62,577 bases of DNA from Bacteroidota bacterium (lineage in GTDB: Bacteria > Bacteroidota > Bacteroidia > Chitinophagales > Chitinophagaceae), in assembly GCA_026391455.1 (NCBI GenBank), contig JAPLEH010000041.1:103728-166304 (forward strand), read 5' to 3'. A model generated the notes under the pieces. That model saw only the letters and a list, made by a program, of their open reading frames with translations, had not been told where the DNA came from and searched no databases. Shown here one piece after another: positions 8,878 to 18,858 of the stretch (its first letter is position 1; each line of letters opens with the position of its first letter). A program made the translations under genes and the position numbers.

Positions 8878-9488
8878 AATAAAGCAATGGTAAGTAGTGA
8901 ATACAAAAATATGTTCAATATGGTAATAATACTGTCAAAGCTTCTTATCATCCATTTTATTTGTGCCCAAAGCCTGATAAATGCAAAAAGTGGGAAGCCG
9001 CAACAATAAAAGAACAATAATCCTGAGCAAAGCCAGAATGCAGGATTTGTGGTAAGCCGTACCGATTTCGGCAACCGGAACAGTTCATAGAAATAATAAA
9101 AACAGGCGATAACAATAATCAGGCACCCCAGTGAATATGTAACCGTATGAAGTGTATCCATTCCCTGGAAAAACAAAATGTTTGCTACGGCAATAATGCA
9201 ATATCCTCCAATCGTGATCCAAATAAGTTTTTTCGCCCTCGCATTATTGATGATCATGGAAATCACAAAGAGATAAAAACAAAACTCAATCACAGAGAAG
9301 AAATTATATATATAGGCATTATGCTGATTTACAGATGAGAGGTACGATCCTGTGGATTCAGTAAGTAAAGTTGCAAATAAAAAAGGCGGGAACAGCTTCA
9401 TATATGCATACCTGTTTCCGGGAAATACATATAGACTTACCAGGAAACTGAATGCAATAAAATATACATATATTGGAAGAAATGACAT
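8838..9488 (-). CDS. Polytopic membrane protein upstream of a two-component pair
   Basis: 216 residues, about seven hydrophobic segments, short loops, no signal peptide. The 3' end overlaps the histidine kinase start by 40 bp, which suggests translational coupling. The kinase has no sensor domain of its own, so this protein is a candidate signal-receiving partner; that is inference from the arrangement. I do not recognise a named family, although similar membrane protein-kinase-regulator trios occur in Chitinophagaceae as far as I remember. The tail KTPKYTSSSS is polar and probably cytoplasmic. Confidence 0.75.
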   Translation of the reverse strand: MSFLPIYVYFIAFSFLVSLYVFPGNRYAYMKLFPPFLFATLLTESTGSYLSSVNQHNAYIYNFFSVIEFCFYLFVISMIINNARAKKLIWITIGGYCIIAVANILFFQGMDTLHTVTYSLGCLIIVIACFYYFYELFRLPKSVRLTTNPAFWLCSGLLFFYCCGFPLFAFIRLWAQIKWMIRSFDSIITILNIFLYSLLTIALLCSKTPKYTSSSS

Positions 9489-9517
9489 TAATTAGTTTAT
9501 TCTTTAAATATAAAAAA

Positions 9518-9547
9518 ATAAAACCTCTCTGGAAAGAGAGGTTTTAT
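9518..9547 (-). terminator. Terminator after the 158-aa gene
   Basis: A perfect 13-bp stem (9518-9530 with 9535-9547) and a 4-base loop, followed on the minus strand by a T-rich run. It closes the transcript of the gene ending at 9569 and separates it from the two-component operon. Confidence 0.85.
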
Positions 9548-9568
9548 CTGGACCATAAACACACCTGT

Positions 9569-10045
9569 TTAAACTATTACAATTCCTTCTTCGCCTTTAT
9601 CGAGGATCGTTATTCCCAAACCAGTGTCTTCGCCATTCTGGCAAATCGGGGGACATATCTTACCTACATTATAGGCTAATATTGTATTTCTCTTTTCACT
9701 GCCTATGTAAAGGTCTTTGTCGACAACTTTACCACTCGCAGTTTCTTTTTGTTTTGTTGCTACCAGTACTATGGTTTGGCGGTCACAATAAAGCTCATGA
9801 GGGGCATTTTCGTGACCATACGCTCCAAAATACATTTTGATGCCATCTCCACCATGATCCTTTACCTTCTGCAAAAATCCTTCCAGTTCCTCCACACTAT
9901 ACCACACACTCAGCGAATCTTCCTTACCGATATGTTTGGAGTTCTGCACCCAGCGCTCTTTTTTGTAATTACTGATGACAGTATTTACATGCTCCGTGTC
10001 TACAAGTTTACCAGCTCTTAATGATTTAATTTCAGTTTTGTACAT
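9569..10045 (-). CDS. Conserved hypothetical cytoplasmic protein
   Basis: 158 residues with no signal peptide or membrane helix. It has a central GGDGIKMYFGAYG segment and a C-terminal KICPPICQ cysteine pair, which could bind a metal. I recall small Chitinophagaceae proteins with a similar WY...GGDGIKMYFGAYG core and no assigned function. It has its own terminator at 9518-9547, so it is not co-transcribed with the downstream two-component genes in the usual way. An AT-rich promoter region with two ACTAGT hexamers (10114-10119 and 10126-10131) lies upstream. Confidence 0.7.
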   Translation of the reverse strand: MYKTEIKSLRAGKLVDTEHVNTVISNYKKERWVQNSKHIGKEDSLSVWYSVEELEGFLQKVKDHGGDGIKMYFGAYGHENAPHELYCDRQTIVLVATKQKETASGKVVDKDLYIGSEKRNTILAYNVGKICPPICQNGEDTGLGITILDKGEEGIVIV

Positions 10046-10657
10046 AGCCTTAAAATTTACAGGTGATTGAATGATTAATACCTGATAAAGCTATTCAGGA
10101 AGGGGTGCAAAATACTAGTATAATCACTAGTTAATCAAGTAATTACAAATTAAATATATTTGTATTGCGTGGATTGTCAACAAGTAACGTGGTTTTTCCC
10201 GATAAAAAACCGTGTAAATATTAAGCAAAAACCGTTAAAAACTGAAAATGTTAGGGGAGAAATATGACAGATGGTTGCGGTAAAAATTGAGATATTTTTT
10301 GCCGTTTTACCTCCATTAAAAATTCCCATGACAGGTACGCATAAATGAAAAACCTGCTATCTCAATTTACAAATTAAGATAACAGGTTTAATGATTAATG
10401 GTTCTGAAAGGCTCGCAGTTGGTTATGGCCCTGTATGAGTTGAGTTTCTCGTTGATCGCTTTCTGACATAAAACTACTTCGGGTAGAAGCAGCAATCGTT
10501 TCTTATTTATTCTATTTTTCGTCCTATAAACATACATACTTTAATACCAAATAATCATATACTTTTGACTGTCAATTATTTAACTATTTCTATTTTCTCC
10601 TATTATTTGGCTCATTTTTAGTAATTTCCATCATACAAATCAGGTAAATCCATCAGG
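10046..10657. other. 612-bp AT-rich intergenic region between divergent genes
   Basis: No gene is visible. It holds: two ACTAGT hexamers 12 bp apart (10114-10131) over a possible minus-strand promoter (TTG, 21 bp, TATTTTG); a plus-strand TATATTTG at 10155-10162; an imperfect palindrome at 10350-10389; and a TACTTTTG -7 element at 10560-10567 for the downstream gene. The -33 partners of the plus-strand elements are poor. Confidence 0.5.
10350..10389. repeat. Long imperfect inverted repeat in an intergenic region
   Basis: Arms 10350-10368 and 10371-10389 are 19 bases each and complementary apart from two positions. It can form a long hairpin, but no T run follows and it belongs to neither neighbouring gene as a terminator. 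Confidence 0.6.
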
Positions 10658-12208
10658 TTGAAAACATCTTCCTCCTTTCTCTGGCAGCTTATACACTCAT
10701 TATCCGGTAATGAGAAGCTCTTTTTCAAAAGAAATTTCCTGCCCCAAGGGTCTCCATCCACTCTGTACAAAAAACTCTTTGATGCCATTGCCGGTCAAAA
10801 AGAATATGACGAAGCCGCTATCCTGAAAAAATTTCAACCGGAGCTCAATAAAAAAAATATTGCTTTCCAAAAACACTACCTCCATCAATTGCTCTGTAAC
10901 TCCCTCATAGAATATGATAATCGCCACGACCCGGCCCATGACCTCTACAACCAGGTACAACTGGTACGCATTTACCGAAAAAAAGGGCTCCTTGATGAAG
11001 CACACAACATTTGGAAAAAAGCAGTACAAAAAGCAAGAAAATCAGAATCCTTTGCCGTTCTTAATTTACTGAAAACAGAATTTGAAAAAATGATCCTCGT
11101 CAGCAGCGCCCATACCAGCTACGACGAACTCCACTCACTTTTTAAAAGCAATACCATCAGCTATCCGGAATATGCCGGACTCATTACGCTTCGGGACATC
11201 TATACCGAGACCATACTGGTAAAGCGGATCGTTCACTATGACCTCGACCCGGCGATCAAACAAAAAATTACCGGCCTGCTTCGCCAAACGGAACTTTACA
11301 GTAATGCCGCTTCATCCCCCTCTTTCTGGTTCCGGTATTATTATTTTATCAATAAGGCTACCCTCAATTACCTGTTGCATAAAATTTCCGAGTCATTTGA
11401 ATTGCTGAAATCACTCCTCGATACCTGGAAGAAAAAGCTGGACTTCATCACCAGCCACACCGAACATTATGTAGAACTGCTGTATATGATCAACTATGCC
11501 GGCATCCATTGCGGCGAATACGGATTTGTATTGCGGGCATTCAACGACCCCTGCAATGAACTCATCACCGAACCAGTGCAGAAAGCCAACTTCGAAGCCA
11601 ATAAATTCCTGGCGCTGAATAAAATTTATAATAAAACTGCCCGGTACGATGAGGTGAACAAACTCATACACAGCATGAAAACACAATTCCCACAGTGGGA
11701 GCATTTACTCAATGCAGACCTGAACCGTACCGTGAATATATCGATCGGGATCGGCTGCTTTGTGCTCGAACAATTTGAGGACGCCCTTTACTACATTAAA
11801 CGCGCTATTACTTACTTCCGGGATGGCACCCGCGATGAACACCTGGCTGTTGCACAAATACTGTTACTGCTCATTACCTATAGCATGAACAATCAGCGGC
11901 TTTTCGATGCCCAGTACCGCAATACCTATACTTATTTCTATAAACGTAAAAGGAAACATCCGTTTGAAACAGCCCTTGTTCAATGCCTGCACCGAAGCTT
12001 TTACATGACCGACAGCAAAAAGAAAACTGAGGAATACCAGAAAGCATTGCTGGTTTTTGAAAAAAATAAAGACGATGTGGTGCAGCAAATGGCATTTGCT
12101 ATATTCAATTATCCCGGATGGCTGATCAGCAAAGCACAACGAATACCCTACCGGCGCTACGTGGAAAATACTGTACACGATAAATTGAAAGAACCCATTT
12201 TGGAATAA
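10658..12208 (+). CDS. Large helical-repeat (TPR-like) protein of unknown function, TTG start
   Basis: 516 residues, predicted almost fully alpha-helical and probably a solenoid of TPR-like hairpins (for example GLLDEAHNIWKKAVQKARKS). No signal peptide, no membrane helix. The start codon is TTG: an in-frame stop lies at 10622-10624 and there is no ATG or GTG between it and the conserved-looking start MKTSSSFLWQLIHSLSGNEKLFF. An AGG lies 13 bases upstream. A TACTTTTG -7 element lies at 10560-10567. The DinB-like gene follows after 4 bp, so the two form an operon. The function is not known to me. Confidence 0.8.
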   Translation: MKTSSSFLWQLIHSLSGNEKLFFKRNFLPQGSPSTLYKKLFDAIAGQKEYDEAAILKKFQPELNKKNIAFQKHYLHQLLCNSLIEYDNRHDPAHDLYNQVQLVRIYRKKGLLDEAHNIWKKAVQKARKSESFAVLNLLKTEFEKMILVSSAHTSYDELHSLFKSNTISYPEYAGLITLRDIYTETILVKRIVHYDLDPAIKQKITGLLRQTELYSNAASSPSFWFRYYYFINKATLNYLLHKISESFELLKSLLDTWKKKLDFITSHTEHYVELLYMINYAGIHCGEYGFVLRAFNDPCNELITEPVQKANFEANKFLALNKIYNKTARYDEVNKLIHSMKTQFPQWEHLLNADLNRTVNISIGIGCFVLEQFEDALYYIKRAITYFRDGTRDEHLAVAQILLLLITYSMNNQRLFDAQYRNTYTYFYKRKRKHPFETALVQCLHRSFYMTDSKKKTEEYQKALLVFEKNKDDVVQQMAFAIFNYPGWLISKAQRIPYRRYVENTVHDKLKEPILE

Positions 12209-12212
12209 TGTT

Positions 12213-12698
12213 ATGAACAACAAAGAAATCCTTACACTCATCCAACGGATCGAGAACATCCATACCGGAGAACCCTGGTTTGGCCGATCTGTCATCGAAT
12301 TACTGAAAGAAACGGAACCAGATAATGCCCGCACCCCCGTCCATATTCCTTCCGGGCCCGAAGGGCACCGGTTGGTAGAAATTTTGTGGCATATGATCAC
12401 CTGGGCCTCTTTCACCCTTAAACGGATACAGAAAGACAAAACAGAAGATCCCGCTGCCACCGAACTGCTTGACTGGCGTACCATCGACCCCCGCACACAT
12501 TCCTGGAAAAAAGGGATATATACCTTTCAAAAGATCCTCAACGCTATCATAGACCAGCTTCGTGAAAAGGAAGACCCCTTTCTCGAAGAAAAAGTAGATT
12601 ACCGTGAATACAATTTCAGGTACCTGATCAACGGAATGATCGATCATCATATTTATCATATCGGGCAGATCGCCTATATCAATAAACTGATGCCCTGA
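12213..12698 (+). CDS. DinB-like four-helix metalloprotein
   Basis: 161 residues with the layout of the DinB/YfiT superfamily: four helices and three metal-binding histidines, here probably His60 in EILWHMITW and the pair His145/146 with His149 in GMIDHHIYHIGQI. Members include thiol S-transferases and many uncharacterised proteins. The substrate cannot be predicted. It lies 4 bp downstream of the helical-repeat protein and 53 bp upstream of comEC. Confidence 0.75.
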   Translation: MNNKEILTLIQRIENIHTGEPWFGRSVIELLKETEPDNARTPVHIPSGPEGHRLVEILWHMITWASFTLKRIQKDKTEDPAATELLDWRTIDPRTHSWKKGIYTFQKILNAIIDQLREKEDPFLEEKVDYREYNFRYLINGMIDHHIYHIGQIAYINKLMP

Positions 12699-12751
12699 GC
12701 CAGTTCGTGTAACAAAATTGTACCGTTTTCACGTACGCATTACTTTTCCGC

Positions 12752-14842
12752 ATGCGTCCGACCCGTTTTACCTGGTTATCTCAGGCCCCCTTTATCAGGC
12801 TGCTCCTCCCCTTTATGAGCGGTATCCTGCTGCAGGAGTATGTTCCATTCAGTTTCACTACCTGGTGCTGCCTGCTAATTATTGCCCTTACCGGCAGCAT
12901 CGCCTTCTTTTTTACAGGTCTTTTCTCCCGTTACCGGTTTGCCTTTATCAATGGTATCTTCCTCAGCCTGCTATGTGTGGTAGCCGGAGGCTTAATGAAC
13001 TGGTATCATACCATTACCAACGATACAAATTGGTTCGGACATCTGTACAGGGAAAAAGACAAATTGATCATCACCCTGCAGGAACCACCAGTGGAAAAGC
13101 CCAGGTCCTGGAAAGCAGAAGCCGAAGTAAATTTCCTGATAAGAGATCAGCAACGTATACCCGTACATGGTAAGATCATTGTCTACTTAAAAAAGGACAG
13201 CCTTCCATCTCCCTTTGAATATGGAACACAGTTATTGTTTGGCACAACCCTGCAGGAAATAAAAAATACAGGTAACCCTGGCTCCTTTGATTATAAGCAG
13301 TATTGCCGGCATCGTGGCATTATACACCAGGTATATCTCACATCAGATAAGCTGATAATGCTGCCTGCAAAAAAAACAAACAGGTTTTGGCGCTTCATTT
13401 TTCAGCTACGTACTTCCATAACGGATATCATTCGCCGTTATATCCCCGGCGAAAAAGAAAAAGGTCTCGCTGAAGCCATGCTGATCGGATATAAAAATGA
13501 CCTCGACACCTCCCTCGTGCAATCCTATACCAATACTGGAGTAGTGCATATCATAGCCATATCGGGTCTTCATCTCGGACTCATTTATTGGTTGCTCAGT
13601 CTGCTTTTACACCCTTTACACCAGAGAAAAAATATACGCTGGCTTAAGCCGGTGCTGATCATTTCTTTTTTATGGTTGTTCAGCCTGCTGGCCGGGGCAC
13701 AGCCTTCGGTATTGAGGGCCGCATTGATGTTCACCTTCATTGTATTGGGCGAATCGCTTTCGCGAAAAAGCGGGATATACAATAGTCTCGCTGCTTCTGC
13801 TTTTATCTTACTATGCATCAATCCCATGTGGTTGTGGGATGCAGGGTTTCAGCTTTCCTATCTGGCAGTGCTTAGTATCATTCTTTTTATGCAGCCGGTC
13901 TATCATTTATTTTATATCCGGAATAAATGGCTGGACTATATCTGGAAAATGAATGCCGTTACTATTGCAGCACAACTACTCACCCTCCCACTGAGCATAT
14001 ATCAGTTTCACCAGTTTCCCAATCTTTTTTTACTTACCAACTTTGTAGCCGTTCCCTTGTCCAGTATCATCCTGCTGGGCGAGATCCTCCTCTGCGCGGT
14101 TTATTTCAGTACTGCCATTGCGGCTATTACCGGTAAAGTACTGAATTACCTTATCTGGCTCATGAATACCTGGATCATACAAGTGGAGAAAATCCCATAC
14201 TCCCTATGGAACGGATTGCAAATAACCTTAATTCAAACGCTGTTACTGTATGTGTTTATCTTAACATTCAGTTATGCCATCGGGCAAAGGTCATCCCGCT
14301 CATTATTATCAGCATTGTGCTGTTTACTTTGCTTTATATTACTCCGCAACGCTTCGATACAGGAAGCAAACGGGCAGTTGAAGATCGTGGTCTATAATAT
14401 TCCTTCAAAATCAGCAATAGAGCTGGTACAGGGGCGGCATACACTATTTTGGGGAGACAGCAGTTGCCACCATGATAGCACAAGCGCCCGGCTCACTCTC
14501 CAGCCTGCACGCACTATATTTCGGAGCACACCTGCAAAGGAAGAATGGAATAACCGGGATATATATTATATGCGCGCTGGTAATACAAAAATAATATGGG
14601 TAAATGGTGATTTCCGCTTTCACGATACCATGGGGCTTCCTCCGGCGGATCTGCTGATACTGTCGGCCCGTGCTGGTTTTCCACTTCGAAAATGGGCCCT
14701 GTTTCCGCATATTGGAAAAATCATATTCGACAGTTCAGTACCAGCATGGAAAATGCGCAAGTGGAAAAAAGAGTGCGACTCGTTGCAAATACCGGTACAT
14801 GATGTTTCATCGCAAGGCGCCTTTGTCATGAAAGTACAGTAA
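12752..14842 (+). CDS. comEC: ComEC/Rec2-family DNA-uptake channel protein
   Basis: Inner-membrane channel candidate for taking up single-stranded DNA in natural transformation. 696 residues. The N-terminus has about three hydrophobic segments followed by a soluble beta-rich region like DUF4131 (about 90-220). The central competence domain carries the hallmark VVHIIAISGLHLGLIYWLL near residue 265-283 and about ten membrane segments up to residue 535. The last 150 residues stay soluble but show no HxHxDH motif, so the usual metallo-beta-lactamase nuclease domain is missing or unrecognisable. This appears to be common in Bacteroidota ComEC proteins, as I remember. comF lies elsewhere in the window at 40387. 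Confidence 0.9.
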   Translation: MRPTRFTWLSQAPFIRLLLPFMSGILLQEYVPFSFTTWCCLLIIALTGSIAFFFTGLFSRYRFAFINGIFLSLLCVVAGGLMNWYHTITNDTNWFGHLYREKDKLIITLQEPPVEKPRSWKAEAEVNFLIRDQQRIPVHGKIIVYLKKDSLPSPFEYGTQLLFGTTLQEIKNTGNPGSFDYKQYCRHRGIIHQVYLTSDKLIMLPAKKTNRFWRFIFQLRTSITDIIRRYIPGEKEKGLAEAMLIGYKNDLDTSLVQSYTNTGVVHIIAISGLHLGLIYWLLSLLLHPLHQRKNIRWLKPVLIISFLWLFSLLAGAQPSVLRAALMFTFIVLGESLSRKSGIYNSLAASAFILLCINPMWLWDAGFQLSYLAVLSIILFMQPVYHLFYIRNKWLDYIWKMNAVTIAAQLLTLPLSIYQFHQFPNLFLLTNFVAVPLSSIILLGEILLCAVYFSTAIAAITGKVLNYLIWLMNTWIIQVEKIPYSLWNGLQITLIQTLLLYVFILTFSYAIGQRSSRSLLSALCCLLCFILLRNASIQEANGQLKIVVYNIPSKSAIELVQGRHTLFWGDSSCHHDSTSARLTLQPARTIFRSTPAKEEWNNRDIYYMRAGNTKIIWVNGDFRFHDTMGLPPADLLILSARAGFPLRKWALFPHIGKIIFDSSVPAWKMRKWKKECDSLQIPVHDVSSQGAFVMKVQ

Positions 14843-14852
14843 CGTACCTTTG
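14822..14852 (+). promoter_or_regulatory. purH promoter (Bacteroidota consensus)
   Basis: TTTG at 14822-14825, a 19-bp spacer, and TACCTTTG at 14845-14852 match the TTTG-N19-TAnnTTTG consensus completely. The element lies 50 bp before purH; its -33 part is inside the end of comEC. Confidence 0.7.
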
Positions 14853-14902
14853 CCCCTCTTTATGCAGTCTGCAGACAAAACCTGCTCAACCTTCCGATAA
14901 AT

Positions 14903-16450
14903 ATGACTAAAAAGATTCAATCAGCACTTATCTCCGTCTTTTATAAAGACGGACTGGAAAATATTATCCGGCATCTTTCCGCTAATGGCGTTACGATATA
15001 CTCCACCGGAGGCACACAAACGTTCATTGAAAAATCAGGTATACCCGTTACTCCGGTAGAATCACTCACTACCTATCCTTCTATATTGGGAGGCAGGGTA
15101 AAGACACTCCACCCTGCCGTTTTTGGCGGCATACTGGGCAAACGAAGCGATGCTACACACCTGCAGGAAATGAAGGAGTATAATATCCCGGAAATTGACC
15201 TGGTGATCGTAGACCTGTATCCTTTTGAAGAAACATTGGCCGAACAGCAACGCATCGCTGCGGCATCCGGTGAGCCGGTAAATGAAAGTGCGATCATCGA
15301 AAAGATAGATATTGGTGGCCCATCCATGATTCGTGGCGCAGCCAAAAACTTCAGCGATGTAGTGGTGGTTGCTGCTAAAAAAGACTATGCAGCACTAGAA
15401 GAATTGCTGGCCACACAAAACGGTGAAACAACACTGGAGCAACGTAAAGATTTTGCAGCCAAAGCATTTGAAGTGGTTGCCCATTATGATGTGGCGATCG
15501 CCCGTTACTTCAATCCCGCTCATGCACTTTATTTCCTTGAATCTGTTCCCCACCCCAAAACGATGCGATATGGTGAAAATCCGCATCAAACAGGCATATT
15601 CTATGGAGATATTCCTGCACTCTTTGATCAATTAAATGGGAAAGAACTTTCCTACAATAATCTGGTGGATGTGGATGCAGCAGTACAACTGATCCGCGAA
15701 TTTGCCACTGGCGAACCGGTATTTGCCATTATCAAACACACCAATGTATGCGGCATAGCAAGCCGGCCCACCGTAAAAGAAAGCTGGGATGCTGCACTGG
15801 CCGGCGACCCGGAGAGTGCATTCGGTGGAGTACTGGTATGCAATGGTCCCATTGATAAAACAACAGCCGATGCGATCAATGAGATTTTCTTTGAAGTACT
15901 GATCGCTCCTTCCTTTACGGATGAGGCATTGACCGTACTACGCTCCAAAAAGAACAGGATATTGCTGCAACTGAAAGCCAATCCCGGCAATAATGTGCAA
16001 TATAAATCGGTATTGAACGGAGTGCTTGTTCAGGGTACGGATGAAGGCAATTATACCGAATGGAAAGAAGCAGGCGGAAGGGAATCAACAAGTGCCGAGA
16101 AAGAAGACCTGGCTTTTGCCAACCTGGTCTGTAAACATTTAAAATCGAATGCCATTGCCCTGGTGAAAAATAAACAACTGATTGGTAAAGGTTGCGGACA
16201 AACCAGCCGGATCGATTCACTGCGACAAGCTGTGGAAAAAGCGAAACAATTTCAATTCGATCTCAACGGCGCAGTTATGGCCAGCGATGCTTTTTTCCCT
16301 TTCAATGATTGTGTGCAGCTCGGGCATGAAGCAGGTATTGCCGCATTCATACAGCCGGGCGGTTCTATACGGGATGCAGATTCCATCGCCTATTGCAAAG
16401 ACAATAACCTGGCGATGGTGATCACCGGCCTCCGTCATTTTAAACATTAG
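14903..16450 (+). CDS. purH: Bifunctional AICAR formyltransferase/IMP cyclohydrolase
   Basis: Carries out the last two steps of de novo purine synthesis: formylation of AICAR with 10-formyl-THF and ring closure to IMP. 515 residues, the usual length. The N-terminal IMP cyclohydrolase domain (about 1-200) has [32 protein letters not shown] and [14 protein letters not shown]. The transformylase domain has RYGENPHQ, the catalytic Lys-His of [10 protein letters not shown], and the C-terminal [19 protein letters not shown] and ITGLRHFKH. The proline common in KHxNPCG is Val here; lineages vary at this position. It has its own consensus promoter. The other purine genes are not in the window. Confidence 0.97.
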   Translation: MTKKIQSALISVFYKDGLENIIRHLSANGVTIYSTGGTQTFIEKSGIPVTPVESLTTYPSILGGRVKTLHPAVFGGILGKRSDATHLQEMKEYNIPEIDLVIVDLYPFEETLAEQQRIAAASGEPVNESAIIEKIDIGGPSMIRGAAKNFSDVVVVAAKKDYAALEELLATQNGETTLEQRKDFAAKAFEVVAHYDVAIARYFNPAHALYFLESVPHPKTMRYGENPHQTGIFYGDIPALFDQLNGKELSYNNLVDVDAAVQLIREFATGEPVFAIIKHTNVCGIASRPTVKESWDAALAGDPESAFGGVLVCNGPIDKTTADAINEIFFEVLIAPSFTDEALTVLRSKKNRILLQLKANPGNNVQYKSVLNGVLVQGTDEGNYTEWKEAGGRESTSAEKEDLAFANLVCKHLKSNAIALVKNKQLIGKGCGQTSRIDSLRQAVEKAKQFQFDLNGAVMASDAFFPFNDCVQLGHEAGIAAFIQPGGSIRDADSIAYCKDNNLAMVITGLRHFKH

Positions 16451-16479
16451 GCTTTACATAAATATCATCCGGATATGCA

Positions 16480-17490
16480 ATGAATATTTTTGATTTCCAT
16501 AAAATAATTGTTCAGACCTCTGCTGATTCTATCCGGAGATTATCGGTCTTCAATCCGCTCACCATACACAAAAAAGGTACGCGGGCCAAAGCATTGTTTG
16601 CACTGGCCCTTGTATGTTTTTTCTGGGGTACCACCTGGATCGCATCTAAAGAAGGCGTACGCCATATGCCGGCATTACAACTGGCAGGTATCCGTCAGCT
16701 CATTGCCGGGGTATTGTATGTGGGTTTCTTTATCTGGAAAAAAACACCCATGCCCCGTGGCAATGAATGGACACCCATTCTGGTACTCAGTTTTCTGAAT
16801 TTTATCATGAGCAACGGGCTGAGCACCTGGGGCGTAAAATATATTTCTGCTGGTCTGGGTTCTATCATGGGAGCTATTTTCCCGCTGTGGCTGGTGGTGA
16901 TCGGTCTTTTTATTTCCAAAGAAAAACTGCCGCAAAAAGCTATCACAGGATTACTGCTTGGCTTCGGAGGTGTTTGCATTATTTTTTATGAACACCTGCA
17001 GGATTTTTTCATTGCAGATTTCAGGTTCGGCATTATACTTTCGCTCATTGCCACCTGGACCTGGGCCTTTGCCACCCTTTATACAAAAAAGCAGGCCGCC
17101 AGTTTCAACCCCTATTTCAGCCTTGGTTTGCAAATGGTGATATCGGGCGTATGTCTCACCGTATTTACCAATGCTACCGGCAATGCGGTCCCCATGTCGG
17201 CCATTCCCTGGCAATCCTGGTCTGCCATAGCTTACCTCGTGATCTTTGGTTCACTCGTGGCCTTTATCTGTTATCTCTACGCGTTGCAAAATCTGCCGAC
17301 TGAACAGGCCTCCATCTATGCATATATCAACCCGATAGTAGCGGTACTTTGTGGTTGGCTTATTTTTAATGAAAAGATAACGGCCTTTATTGTTGTGGGT
17401 GGGTTAGTGACCCTGCTAGGTGTATACCTGGTCAATAAAGCATTTAAAGCAGTGCCTCCGCCGGAGCAACCGGAAACAGAAGGGATATAA
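16480..17490 (+). CDS. EamA-family (DMT superfamily) transporter
   Basis: 336 residues with about ten membrane helices in two EamA halves. The first begins LFALALVCFFWGTTWIASKEG near residue 38, with the family's F-W-G/S-T motif; the second starts near residue 185 (IILSLIATWTWAFATLYTKK). The last helix ends in VTLLGVYLVNKAF. The substrate is unknown; relatives export amino acids or metabolites. The 37 residues before the first helix are longer than usual and lack an internal Met, so the true start could be a non-ATG codon further in. It lies 29 bp after purH and might be co-transcribed with it. Confidence 0.88.
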   Translation: MNIFDFHKIIVQTSADSIRRLSVFNPLTIHKKGTRAKALFALALVCFFWGTTWIASKEGVRHMPALQLAGIRQLIAGVLYVGFFIWKKTPMPRGNEWTPILVLSFLNFIMSNGLSTWGVKYISAGLGSIMGAIFPLWLVVIGLFISKEKLPQKAITGLLLGFGGVCIIFYEHLQDFFIADFRFGIILSLIATWTWAFATLYTKKQAASFNPYFSLGLQMVISGVCLTVFTNATGNAVPMSAIPWQSWSAIAYLVIFGSLVAFICYLYALQNLPTEQASIYAYINPIVAVLCGWLIFNEKITAFIVVGGLVTLLGVYLVNKAFKAVPPPEQPETEGI

Positions 17491-17499
17491 TCACGTCGG

Positions 17500-18858
17500 T
17501 TACGTATGTTTCATATCATGGGTGATTTGCTCCAGCATCTGCCGGTATACATCTCTCCATCCGGCAAACCGTTCATCGGTACCCAAAAAGGTATTATGCC
17601 AGATAGTGATCAGCATGCCATTTACTTTTTTTACAACAGTATAATAATGCTGCATTTCTTCCAGCGCCTGTGCAGGTGTATGCTTTTGCTCGTAGTATGA
17701 ATTGGCTTCCATATAGCAATAGGGAAACAATTGCAGGAACGTTGTCTCCTCTTTTTGCAAATCATACCAATAAAATGGAGAAGCCACCGATGCACGAAAT
17801 CCATTGATGCTGCCAAAGCCCATGGAATAATCTTCTTTGATACCCGCCGCAATCAACCTCCGGTAAGTTTCCGGCAGGGTGAACCGGATAAAATGCTGAC
17901 GGGAACTGGAAATCTTCAATTGACTGATACGCTCCAGTTCTGATTTTTCTGATGTTATCAATAACGGGTCATCCCCGCTTTGCCAGGAAGGATGTATACC
18001 AATAGCATATTGCTGTGCATGCTGCCGGATCAGGGTTTGCATCGCTATTTCAGAAGGCAAAATATGGCGATCATATCTTCCGGTCTTTGCAGCCATGAGG
18101 AAAAAATAGAGCGGTGCCAACCGGTGGGGCCGGTGCAGGTCATCCATCCAGTTATATGCATCAAACGGGTCGGGTAATTGGCCGTTGAGTACATTACGAC
18201 GTATACGCCAATTTGCCCATTTACCGGAAAGAAGATCTTTCAATGCCGCGCCCGCACTTCTCCACCAGGTTTTATACTTATAGGAATAGGCTTCGTCAAT
18301 ATCATAAGTGGGCCTGAACGTAAATCTTGGGTTTTGAAATTTTGCAGCCGGAAATTGTTCCATTAATAGTACCCGCAACTGCTCTATCCATGTATTTACC
18401 AATGGCTGATCCAGGAAGCGTTCCCGGTATGCCAATGAATTTTCATGGGCATACCGGCCATACATATCAAGTCGGTGCGGCAGATACTCTTCGTACCGGC
18501 TGAGCAGATAAAAAGATGCAGCCAATACATCAAATCCAAAATCACCCCCCGATTGAAAAAATACAGTGTACCCATGCTGCTCGGAGCAGGAGATATCCTG
18601 ATGAGTTATTCCACGTTGTTCCAGTAGGCCATGCGGATAGATGCAAACACCATTACCGGGCAACACTTCGGTACTGTAATTGATCTTCGGTCCATCATAC
18701 TGTTGAAACTGTTTGACATCAGCGGTGAGATCAGCAGGAGTACCCGCCAATTCACGTCCAATGAACTGTGTAATATAACGGAGCCGGTTAGATATTATAG
18801 GACTGTAAATTAGCATCAGGCACTGGTCTGGAAAACGAATATACTCATACCTGTTCAT
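17500..18858 (-). CDS. Polysaccharide deacetylase-like protein (NodB fold, DUF7033-type N-terminus)
   Basis: 452 residues, no signal peptide. The N-terminal 100 residues resemble the domain found in Bacteroidota deacetylase-like proteins (DUF7033, from memory). The central part has the FGFDVLAASFYLLSRYEEY helix and then TFRPTYDIDEAYSYKYKTW, where Asp-Ile-Asp corresponds to the first catalytic motif of NodB-type deacetylases. The IGIHPSWQSG segment would hold the His metal ligand, and MGFGSINGFRAS corresponds to the R-x-P region. The C-terminal WHNTFLG is also typical. A role in surface polysaccharide metabolism is likely but no glycan genes are adjacent. It is convergent with the EamA gene with only 9 bp between them. 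Confidence 0.75.
   Translation of the reverse strand: MNRYEYIRFPDQCLMLIYSPIISNRLRYITQFIGRELAGTPADLTADVKQFQQYDGPKINYSTEVLPGNGVCIYPHGLLEQRGITHQDISCSEQHGYTVFFQSGGDFGFDVLAASFYLLSRYEEYLPHRLDMYGRYAHENSLAYRERFLDQPLVNTWIEQLRVLLMEQFPAAKFQNPRFTFRPTYDIDEAYSYKYKTWWRSAGAALKDLLSGKWANWRIRRNVLNGQLPDPFDAYNWMDDLHRPHRLAPLYFFLMAAKTGRYDRHILPSEIAMQTLIRQHAQQYAIGIHPSWQSGDDPLLITSEKSELERISQLKISSSRQHFIRFTLPETYRRLIAAGIKEDYSMGFGSINGFRASVASPFYWYDLQKEETTFLQLFPYCYMEANSYYEQKHTPAQALEEMQHYYTVVKKVNGMLITIWHNTFLGTDERFAGWRDVYRQMLEQITHDMKHT

Noticed and set aside
11864-12496. A 210-codon minus-strand frame across the end of the helical-repeat gene and the DinB-like gene
   Set aside because: Antisense to two genes with convincing protein features; no start context or family similarity.
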